From the NCBI GenBank assembly GCA_964019335.1, contig OZ025678.1:62001-126000 (forward strand): 64,000 bases of DNA, written 5' to 3'. This document shows, piece by piece, positions 1 through 9,800 of the stretch (within the stretch, counting starts at the first letter, position 1; each line of letters begins with the position of its first letter). Origin of the DNA: Diplonema japonicum. Taxonomy: Eukaryota > Euglenozoa > Diplonemea > Diplonemida > Diplonemidae. Below the pieces are notes generated by a model, which saw only the letters and a list, made by a program, of their open reading frames with translations, was not told the DNA's origin and did not search any database. Position numbers and translations under genes: made by a program.

Positions 1-17
1 AGGAGACTGACCCGGTC

Positions 18-821
18 ATGAGGGAGCTGAGAAAAGCACGCAGAGGCGACGTGGTGAAGATAAAGGCACATCTGCTGAACGAAGAGAATCAAGAGAAGGT
101 GAGGCAATACGCGGAAAAGTGCAGCGATGTAAGCATCTTGGACGTCCAAGGGAGCATTGGGATGTTGGGGTTTCAAAGACTGTCACCTATGATCTGTGAC
201 CATGTCAGTACCCTGAAGAGGGTGATGCTTCGAGCAAACGACCTGCGCGTACCCGCCGTGCTGGACTTGGTGAGAGCATTGAACTTACCTTCCAACAAGA
301 CACTACAGCTGCTGGACTTGTCGTCGAACCCTATTGGGAACGAAGGGTTCAAAGTTCTGATGTCGAACACTCTTCACAACGACACCCTGTCCGCCCTCCT
401 TGTGTCCAAATGCAATATTTTTGATGAAGGTGTTGTTTCATCTCAGCCGTACATCGCTCACAAGACGCTGCCCAGCTCGGGGCGTTTTTATCTCAACCTC
501 TCACACAACATGATCGGGGCCAAAGGGCACACCATCATTGCCTCTTCGCTTCCCACTTGGATGTCCCTTTCCCTCACACGCCAACGCCCCCCTCTGCTCC
601 TCCCGTCCAGCCCCGTCAAGTCCCCGCCAAAGCCTGTCCCGGCACCTGACGACATGGACCTTGACAAAGACGATGCCTCGTCTTCGTCTTCGTCTTCTTC
701 TTCTTCGTCGTCTTCTTCAACCTCTTCCACCTCTCAGACCCGTCGCAGATATGTGTCTAAACATAGGCCGGCCATGATCCCCACCAGACCCGTGTGCCAG
801 CTTGTTCCCGTTAAGGTATAG
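18..821 (+). CDS. Leucine-rich-repeat protein with Ser-rich tail
   Basis: A 267-residue protein with ribonuclease-inhibitor-like leucine-rich repeats. LxxLDLSSN followed by IGNEG is visible near residue 95, and a second unit, LNLSHN followed by IGAKG, near residue 160. Residues about 220-240 are almost pure serine, encoded by TCT/TCG repeats, and the last 25 residues are basic. LRR domains of this type bind other proteins; no partner can be inferred. The reading frame is open to the window edge, so the true start could lie upstream of this ATG. A second, shorter LRR protein of the same style lies at 22.9 kb. The family call is clear; the function is unknown. Confidence 0.75.
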   Translation: MRELRKARRGDVVKIKAHLLNEENQEKVRQYAEKCSDVSILDVQGSIGMLGFQRLSPMICDHVSTLKRVMLRANDLRVPAVLDLVRALNLPSNKTLQLLDLSSNPIGNEGFKVLMSNTLHNDTLSALLVSKCNIFDEGVVSSQPYIAHKTLPSSGRFYLNLSHNMIGAKGHTIIASSLPTWMSLSLTRQRPPLLLPSSPVKSPPKPVPAPDDMDLDKDDASSSSSSSSSSSSSSTSSTSQTRRRYVSKHRPAMIPTRPVCQLVPVKV

Positions 822-1089
822 AGAGGAGGGTGGTTGGGGGGGAAAGTAATAACACAGATGAACAGCGGGGCCACGCGAATGACTGTCTTCACCGCGAACC
901 CGAAGCGGCGGCTGTACGTTGCTGAGGTGTGAGACGAAAGGAAGAGGAAGGGCGGAGGAGGAGGAGGAGGAGGGAGGGAAATCGAAAAACACACATTCCA
1001 CCCACCCCTCATTAAAAAAATTGGAAAACAAAAAAAACAAAAAACCAGTGTTACATCATTAATTATTTGTCATTCACATTCCACAAGTC

Positions 1090-1788
1090 ATGACAGCCAT
1101 GGGAGGACACAAGGCATGGGATGTGGTGAGCAGTGATTCCGATGAAGAACCAAGGGCACCGCGTAGCGGGAGGGTGGAACGGAGAAGGAAAGTAGGGGAG
1201 GAAGGAAAGCTGATGGAGTTGTTGAAGTGCGCTGGTGAGGCGATCGCCAGGCTGCAAAAAGAAAACGATGCGTTGAGAGAAGAGAACGAAGAACTGAAGG
1301 GGAGAAGGTGCAGCGATGGCACGGCAGAGGCAGTGGAACAGGCAATGACCCTGAATAACATGCTGAGAAAAAAGGTAGAAGAGCTGAAGCGGAAGAACGA
1401 AAAAGTAACCCGCTTGAAAGAAACCATAGAAGAGCTGACGGAGGAGAACAGCGAGGCAGTTAGACAGATTGCGCGTCTTAAGCTACAAGTGCAAGAAGGT
1501 ACCACGTCAGCACCTGTCCTCTCCTCAAGAGTGGTCCGGGCATATGCCCCACCTCACTCCAAGGAAGAGGCCATTATCAAACGGAAGATTAAGGATCTTG
1601 ACCTCCCCTTGGAGAGGGTCACTTCTACCACTTACACGTTGAATGCAAGGAAGAAGATATCGCTGACCACCAACCCTTCCGGTACCGTTCTTGTGAGGAC
1701 GGGAGGGGGGAATGAGGAACTTGAGTCGTTTGTGCGGAGGACGCAGCGCTCGCTTTCAGCGCCGAAGAAGAAAAAAATCGAGAGATAG
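1090..1788 (+). CDS. Coiled-coil protein, function unknown
   Basis: A 232-residue highly charged protein. Residues about 38-140 form an uninterrupted heptad-rich coiled coil dominated by E, K, L and R. A short acidic N-terminal patch (SSDSDEEP) precedes it. The C-terminal third is basic and less regular, ending in a lysine cluster. The ATG is followed by a second in-frame ATG three codons later, so the exact start is uncertain by a few residues. No catalytic motif is visible. It could be a structural or cytoskeletal protein, but nothing specific supports that. Confidence 0.65.
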   Translation: MTAMGGHKAWDVVSSDSDEEPRAPRSGRVERRRKVGEEGKLMELLKCAGEAIARLQKENDALREENEELKGRRCSDGTAEAVEQAMTLNNMLRKKVEELKRKNEKVTRLKETIEELTEENSEAVRQIARLKLQVQEGTTSAPVLSSRVVRAYAPPHSKEEAIIKRKIKDLDLPLERVTSTTYTLNARKKISLTTNPSGTVLVRTGGGNEELESFVRRTQRSLSAPKKKKIER

Positions 1789-3239
1789 AGAGCTTTTTTT
1801 TTATTTTTTTATTTTTGTGCGCAAGGAAAATTAAAAAAAAAAAGGCATGATTTGTCTTTTTCTTATTCTTTCTTCCTCCTTCCCCCATCGTTACGTGGTT
1901 TCTATTTTTTTTTTAAACCCGGAAAGAACGAGAAAAAGAAATACAAAGAATCGGCCGCAAGCAAACAAAAGTTCTTTTTTTTATTATAGAAAAAAAGAAT
2001 TATACATTGACACGTCTATAAAACTCAAAGCATTTACAAATCACCAAAAAAAAAAGTGGAGTGGAAATTAAAAAAAAGAGGAAAAAATCCATTCCATGAT
2101 TTGTCCACCCCCCCCCCCCCCCCCCCCCTCCCCTGACCTTTCTGAAATATGGGCCGTTGCTAACCATTTCGTTTCCTATCACATAGTGAATTTAATTATG
2201 TTCGGGTGATGAAGGTTAAGGGGAGATGCTGTTAAAAAAAAGAAAAAAAAAAAGAGAAAAAAAAAAGGGATGTGCAGTGCAAAGTTTTTCTAATTTATTT
2301 CACCTCATCCGTTTTTTTCTAAATTATAATTTTTTTTTCTTTTTTTTTTTCAAGAACCACAAGAAAAAAAAATGAAGAAAAAAAAAAAGTGATACACCCT
2401 ACTAACCGGAGGGGAAAAAAAGGGGACATTCCCTACTTTATTTTATTCTTGTGGAAATTATATGGATTTGTCCTCGAGCCCTTCCCTGCTGCCTGGCTCC
2501 AAAAAAAGAAGTCCATTCCATCCACTTTTATTCTTTTTCTTAACTTGAGTCTCCTCTTCTTGCAGGCAAAACACCCACAAGTAAACTTGTCTATCTCCCT
2601 CTCCTTCTTCTCTACTACACTTTTGAGTTTTTTTTAAAGGACGAGCCTTTGCCTTGTCTAAACTAAAGGGACCGTTAACATTGTATTTACATGTCAACTT
2701 CTCCAGTTTTTTAACAAGTTCCTCCTCCAAAAGGGGTCACAGTAGCTGAAATAAAAGAAAAAAAAAAGGACGGGGAGGGGGAAGAGGAGCGGCCAAAAAG
2801 CAACCTCTCTCCCACCCCTCTCCCTCTCTTTCCTCTCTTCTCTTTCTTTCTTCTGCTCCGTCCCATTTTGGAAGAAAAGAAAAAAAAAAAGTCAACAAAA
2901 AAAAATCACTTCTCTCTACTTGCAAATATTAACAGAGTGACCTTTCTGTTGTTGCTGTTTGTCTTTTTTTTTTTTTTTTTTTTTTTATTTCTTTATACCC
3001 TGAAAACGAATTGGGGAGAAGTGTTTAGATGGAGGATGAGAGCGGCTAAGCTTTTTTTCTTCTTCTTCTTGTTCTCTGGGGGTAAAAGAGAAAAAAAAAA
3101 GCAGAAAGAGGTTCTGCCACAGCAAGGAAAAAACAAATACAAAAGGGACAAGGAAGACCAAAAGGGGGGCAGGGAAAGCGGAAGAAATGAATAGAGTGGC
3201 AAAGGGGACACATTTTCTCTCTCATCTACTGTGTTTTAC
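1789..3239. other. Gene-poor homopolymer-rich spacer
   Basis: About 1.45 kb of A-, T- and C-homopolymers, including a C run of about two dozen bases near 2108. No plus-strand coding region of plausible composition is seen. A 90-codon minus-strand reading frame (2458-2730) is the only candidate and is weak. It probably carries the 3' UTR of the coiled-coil gene and the leader of the importin gene. Confidence 0.5.
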
Positions 3240-3312
3240 ACTTTTTTCCCCCATCTTTTTCCTTTTACCACCATTACCCCCTTCTTTATTTTTTCCCCCC
3301 CTTCCCCTACAG
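3240..3312 (+). promoter_or_regulatory. Candidate 3' splice (trans-splice) acceptor for the importin gene
   Basis: A pyrimidine tract of about 70 nt is followed by CTACAG ending at 3312, 31 nt before the importin ATG. With all genes on one strand, this is the arrangement expected of a spliced-leader addition site. A cis-intron in the 5' UTR is the alternative. Similar leaders end at about 25914, 27260, 46677 and 60671. Confidence 0.45.
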
Positions 3313-3343
3313 GCAGGGCGGGCGACCCCCACGCGATATCAAA

Positions 3344-6300
3344 ATGGGTGAGACGGAACAAATGCACGCCGCGCTGCTTAACAGCTTCAACCCGAATGCG
3401 CAGCTTAGAAAGCAGGCGGAGGACTTCGTGATGCAAGCATCCAGCATGCCGGGTGCGGTGAAGGCCTTCTATGAGATCGCAGCGGCAGGACACGTGGAGG
3501 TCCCCGTGCGCCAAGCGGCCGCCATCCGCCTGAAGAGAATCATTGAAAAACACGATTGGAACTCCGAACAGTCGATGAAGATAGTGAAGGAAGAGGAGAA
3601 GACACTCATGAAAGGCACCATCTTGGAATGTGTGTCCAACGCCCCGAAGGCCATCCAGAAGCAGCTCCTGGAGGTGGTGCGTCACATCGTGTCGTACGAC
3701 TTCCCTGCAAAGTGGCCCACGCTGGGCAACGAACTCGCCGTGTTCCTGAAGTCCAACAACATGGACAAGACAGTCGGTGCGTTGGCCATCCTTCGGAAGC
3801 TTGTGAAGAGATACGAGGCATGGGGCAAGGAGCGCCGTGCTGCAGAGGTGAACGACGTGACAGGTGCCTTCTTCCCCCTCCTCGTCGACATGTTCGAGCA
3901 CGTCAACAGGATGGGCCCCAACGCCACGGAGAGCGTCGCGGAGATCCAAAAAACGCTTCTCAAAATCTTCTTCTCCTCCAACTACAACGAGCTGACATCG
4001 TGCCTAAAGGACAGCCCTGAGCTCCTCGACAAGTGGATGACCTGCCTCCTGTTCGTCTTCAAGCAGCCCCTCGACCCCGCCTCCCTCGACGAGGACTCCG
4101 CCGCATGGAAGGCCAAGAAGTGGGGCGGCTATGTTCTCAAGTCCTTCATCGAGAAAGGCTGTGGACACAAGAAGGCCGACAAGACCTTCGTTCAGAAGTG
4201 GTACTCCAAGTATGGTGTCCCGCTGGTGGTTGCGTGTGCCGACCTTCTGGAGGTGACACGCACGATGAGCATGCCGCAGAAGACCGCGTGCAGGTTGATT
4301 TACTGCCTGCAGCTTGCGTTAGGTGTGCAGGCCCTTCACACGCCTCTTGCCCCGCGACTCGACCAGCTTGTTCAAGAGATCCTCTTCCCCTTCCTGTGCT
4401 TCTCTGACGATGACTTGGAGTTGTGGACAAGCAACCCCCACGAGTACACCAGAAAGAGCCACTCCGTCTCTTTCGAGTCTGACTTCTCCAGCGCCTCTGT
4501 CTTTTCGATGACCTACGTCATCAACTTGTGCACGGCAGACGGGAAGTACCACGACAAGAACACTATCTTCCGCTTCCTGCAGTTCCTCGACAAGGTTCTC
4601 AACGAGACCACGAACATGGCCGACCTTGTGCAGATGAAGAGGCGCTACGGTGCTCTCATCTGCATCGGGGGTCTGCGTTCTGTGCTGCTGGGTATCCCGA
4701 CGGTCAACAAAACACTGGAACAGCTGGTCGTGACACATGTGTTCCCTTCATACACCTCGCAGTTCGGGTTCATGAGGTGCAACTCCATCTGGGTGGTGTC
4801 GAGGTTCTCGAAACTGCAGTGGACTAGTGCCGAGAACTTCAAAACCGCACTGAATGCGAACCTTGCAATGATCAGGGACACCGAGATGCCTGTGCGGATC
4901 CAGGCGGGGATGTCCATTGCGAAGCTGGTGGCCAACAAGAACGCCATCGACATCATCAAACCCATCCTGGGGACGCTGGTGCAGGGCATGTTCACGTTGA
5001 TGAATGAGATCGACGCCGAAGAGCTGGTGCAGACGCTGGAGATCATCATCGGGAGGTACGGGGAAGACCTTGAGAAGGAGAGCATCCAGATCTGCCAAGA
5101 GCTGATTACCCACTTCCTGAAGATCACGAACGGCGTCTTCGACACCGACGAGTACGACATGGAAGCGATTGCCGCTGGGGAGAGGTGCTTGGGGACCATC
5201 TCCGCCCTCGTCTCTGCTGTCGTCGAGAAGGGTGACACTGTGACTAGCCTGCAGGTTGTGTGCATCCCGCTCCTGCAGCGCCTCCTCACATCTGACTATA
5301 TCGAGTTCTTCGACGAGACCATGAAGCTCATCACCATCCTCACCGTCTACTGCAGGAAGATCGCCCCTGAGTTCTGGGTTGTCTACGACAGCCTTCACAC
5401 CGCTTTCATGACCTACGCTGACGACATGACGAGTGCCCTGGCGCCCTTCGACAACTTCATTTCCAAGGAGCCCGAGGTCTTCCTCCGCTCGCAGGACAGG
5501 ATTATAAAGCTGGGCACACTGTGCGAGAAGATGCTCACCAGCGGCGACATGCACGAGAGGGATGTCATGATCGCCCCGAAGCTCATTGAGGTCTTGCTGC
5601 AGCATGCCAAGCCGTACACTGCACTGCTGGACCCTGTGGTGGGGACGTTCTACGACTACGCCTTCCAGAGGCTTAACCAACCAAAGACCGGTAATGCCCT
5701 AAAGGTGCTGCTGTGCAACGTGATCCTGAACGGGTTGTGGTACAACGCACCCCTGACGCTCGAGTATCTGGAGCGTAGGGGTATCACTGCCACGTTCTTC
5801 AATGGCTGCTTCTCTCTCCTCTCTAAATACCAGAAACCATCAGACTTGAAGGTTGTCGTGCTCGGCATGGTCAACACGTTGGGTGTGGGCGTCTCGGCAC
5901 CACTCCCTGCCTTCTTCACACCGGATATGGTGCTGCGCATTGCTAACGAGTGTTTAACCCTCACGATGAAGAGGTACGAGATTTGCTTGAAGATCGACGA
6001 GACCAAAATCGAAGAAGAGTCTGAAGAGGACTCCGAAGGCCCCCTCGGCATGGGGATGTTCGGGGGTGCTGGTGCTGGCAACTTTGAGGACGACGATGAT
6101 GATGATGATGACGATGAAGACGGGATGGATGAGAACGCCTTCCAAATCCTGTGCCAGAAGGTATTATTATCTAGTTGCGAGACAACACACTCTTACAGGC
6201 ACGTGAGCAAGAGGACGACTACGACGACTATGATGAAGAGCAAGAGGTGTGGTCTGTCATCGACGAGGTATGGTAGTGTGGTAGGTTGTTTAAAAAAAAA

Positions 6301-6554
6301 CCTTTTTTTTTAAAGGTGAGCGAGGCAGCCTTCATGAGGGACTATCTTGAACAGGTGAGGACAGGTAACCCTCAGCTCTTCCAAAGTTTTGCGGCGGCGG
6401 CGAACCAAACCCACCTGAGCAGCCTCACCAAAGCTGCTGAATATGGAGAGAAGCAAGCAAGGTTTGTTTTAACATCAAAACAAAACGAAACAAAAAAAAA
6501 AAAAATAGAGAAGCCACTGAAGCGAATCAGGACCCCGTCAACTTTGTGAGTTAA
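3344..6554 (+). CDS. IPO7: Importin-7/8-type karyopherin beta (4 exons)
   Basis: A nuclear transport receptor of the importin-7/8 (yeast Nmd5/Sxm1) group. It would carry ribosomal proteins, histones and other cargo through the nuclear pore under Ran control. The N-terminus has the importin-beta signature (LRKQAEDFV, RQAAAIRLKRI, DFPAKWPTL) and HEAT-like helices run throughout. An acidic stretch before the C-terminus (FEDDDDDDDDDE, then EDDYDDYDEE) matches the acidic insert of importin 7/8. Introns are inferred at 6161-6198, 6268-6315 and 6462-6508. Splicing them gives 1025 residues, close to the family's usual size, with a C-terminus RDYLEQVRTGNPQLF. Without splicing the frame ends in low-complexity sequence. 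Family assignment is strong; 7 versus 8 cannot be separated. Confidence 0.9.
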
Positions 6555-6879
6555 AAGAAAGTTTTTTTTTAAAGTATCAGTACACGCGCCTCCTATTCAT
6601 TTTTTTTCTTCCATGCCTTTATCATGCCTTTTCTTCTTTATATTTTTTTCTTTTTTTTTTATTTTTTTTCCTTTCTTCTTTTCACTCTCGTATTCTTCAA
6701 TCATCATCCGGTTATATTTCTTTTTTTGTTTTATGTATTATCTTCGTTCTTATCTGTTCGAATTGTGGGAAACAAAACACAAAAAAAAAAAGGAACCTCC
6801 CCCCTCCAGAGAAACAAAAAAGAATAATAATAATCGAGTCTCTCGTTTATTCATCTCCCATTTTATCTTTTATCAAGCA

Positions 6880-9800
6880 ATGAACGACCACGACGATGGA
6901 GTTGAGGTCGGTGAGTTTACAAAACCCAACCTCCTCGTGTCGATTATGTTCGTCACACACAAGAACTTTGTGTTGAAGTTGAGGCAGCTGGTGGGCACGC
7001 TCGTGGAGGTGATAATCCCGACCTTCTTCATGGTCGCACTGATCCCCGCATACATTGCAGCAGGCTCAAGTGATTATGACAACAGGGAATTCTACGGAAA
7101 TCATTTCGACATTGATGCATTTTACAAGCCCTGGATGTGCAGAAATGCAAGCATTGACGCACGTCTTATGGAATATCCCCTCTGCAACACTAGTGCTCCT
7201 GCGACTCACTGTCTCGGGGACCTCTGTTTAAACAGTTCTGTCCCTTTGAACGACGACGACGGGACGCTCAGCAGGATGCTGGACCCTTTCTACTTTGTCG
7301 AGAACTCTACCACCATCCCTAGCTACGACACTATTGCGTTGCTGCGCCACTTTTCAATGTATGCGGACATACCAGGGACCAACAACTTCGGTGTCAATGT
7401 AGCGAACGCGCTCCGTACTGGTGACGGTGTTGCATTCGTTCCGCAGAACCCTGACGTTGCTCATGTTGTCGCGGACTACAACGAGTGGTTCAACAGCAAA
7501 ACTTACACCTACAACTTCACAAAACGCTCGTTCTCCTCCGAGAGGGACGCTACAAACTACGCCACCTCACGCGACGGGTCCAGCAAGATCTGGGCCCTTG
7601 TTGTCTTCAGGAGCCGCACCGACTTCGTCATCAGGATGAACCGTACCGCGACCCCCAGTACTGACGACTACGACTCCGAAAGCATGGGGCTCAACAAGCA
7701 GTTTCGCCAGTACATTGGTGGTGGGTTCTTGTCCATCCAGACTCTTCTGAACGCTTACATCACGAATGGTACCGACGACCAAACCGCCACCATCATGCCG
7801 ATGCCCATCCAAGGGTACTCCAGGAACGGCTTCCTTGACGCCGCGGGTGACTTCCTTCCGATCATCCTCACCCTTGCCTTCCTGTTCCCCATGTCGCAGA
7901 TCGTGTCGAATATCGTCAAAGAGAAGGAGGCCAGAATCCGTGAGGCGATGCTCATCATGGGGCTGTCGTCATGGTCGTTCAAGCTCTCGTGGGTCCTGAC
8001 CACCATGCTTCAGATGTCGTTCACTGGTCTGCTGCTTTCCATCGTGGTGAAGGCGTCGTACTTACACGAAACGGACTACGGGATCATCTTCATGCTGTTC
8101 TGGAGTTACTGTCTGTCGCTTGCTTCCGCTGGTATTCTTTTGTCGGTGTTCTTCTCAAAGGCTTCGCTTGCCAGCATTGTGAGTCCTATGGTCTTCCTGT
8201 TCTCTGCCATTCCTTCTTTCGTCCTCCAGAGCTCGTCAACAGGCACGAAGTCCATGCTGTCCTTCTTCAACACCTTCGCCTTCAGCGAGGCTGTGTCTCT
8301 TGTGTACAAGGCTGCTGGTAAGGGCGCCCCGATGACCTGGAGCAACGCAGGTGATGGGTCGTTCTCGTTCTCCACCGCCCTTGCATTCCTGTGGATCGAC
8401 ACCATTCTTTATCTGCTCCTTGCCGCGTGGCTGGACCAGGTTCTGCCCAGCGAGTGGGGTGCCAAGAAGCCCTTCTGCTACTACTGCTGGCCTCCCTACT
8501 GGTTCAAGAAGAACTCTTCGTACGAGGAGCTGGACGCAGTGGACGGGATGATGGACCGCAAGAACCTCGAGAGCATCACTGACCAGAGCCTCCTCAACAT
8601 GGAGAGGATCAAGATCACCAACCTGCGCAAGGAATTCAAGAGCGACGGGTTGACGAAGGTGGCTGTGAACAACGTGAACCTCACGCTGTACGAGGGGCAG
8701 ATCCTTGCGCTGCTGGGACACAACGGTGCGGGGAAGACGACGCTCATCAACATGCTGACCGGCATGCTGCCTGTGTCCGGTGGTGACGCCACCGTGTTCG
8801 GGAACTCTATCCGTTACGACTTGAACGAAGTGAGGCGCGACATCGGGCTGTGCCCGCAGCACAACATCCTGTGGGACAACATGTCGTGTGCCGAGCACCT
8901 CCGTTACTACGGGCGCATTAAGGGCATCCCGCAATCAGAGCTTGAGGACCACGTGGACAAGATCCTCAAGAAGGTGGAGCTCGATGACAAGAAAGACGTG
9001 TACTCCGCATCGCTCTCCGGTGGGATGAAGAGAAAGCTCAGCGTTGGTATTTCCTTGATGGGAGGACCTAAGTTCATTATCCTCGACGAGCCCACCGCAG
9101 GGATGGATGTGCAAGCAAGGAGGGCGATCTGGGACCTGCTCAAGACTGTGAGGGCCGGTAGGACCATCATGCTGACGACGCATTTCATGGACGAGGCAGA
9201 CTTGCTGGGCGATTCTATCGCCATTCTGCATGGCGGGCGTGTGAACTGCTGGGGGTCTTCGTTCTTCTTGAAGCAGAGGCTTGGCGTTGGGTACAACCTC
9301 ACGATGGAGTTGGAAGCAAACGCGAACATTGAAAAGATCACGAACACCATCAAGGGTGAGATCGAACCGCTGAAGAAGGACAACTTACAGGAGGTCGAGC
9401 TACTGTCGTCTGCAGGGTCGGAGCTGGCATACAGGGTGCCCATGTGGGGGCTTCCGAACTTTTCGCACATGTTCGAGCAGTTTGAAAAGTATGGTAAGGA
9501 TCTTGGTGTCAACTCGTTCGGTATGAGCGTGACTACCTTGGAGGAGATCTTCATCAAAATCGCTCACGATAACGAGCACCACGAATCTGAGCCCCAACCT
9601 CAGATCCAGACTGAGGTAAATTCAAAACTGCTGTCCAACGAGCAACCTGTGTACGACGACCATCACGCACAGCTGCTTCAGGGCATCGACATCGACCCCA
9701 ACGACAGGCTGCACGAGAAGGAGCTGTTCCGCTCGCAGTGGCGCGGTCTCTTCTACAAGAGGTTTAAGTACAGCAAGCGTGACAAGTGCACCATCGCCTT

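Noticed and set aside
2458-2730. 90-codon minus-strand frame with a protein-like start (EEELVKKLEKLTCKYNVNG)
   Set aside because: It lies between homopolymers, reads through two A/T runs, and would be the only minus-strand host gene in the window. No homology recognised.
3236-3949. Long minus-strand frames opposite the importin and ABCA genes
   Set aside because: Shadows of GC-rich codon use; the plus-strand genes have clear family motifs.
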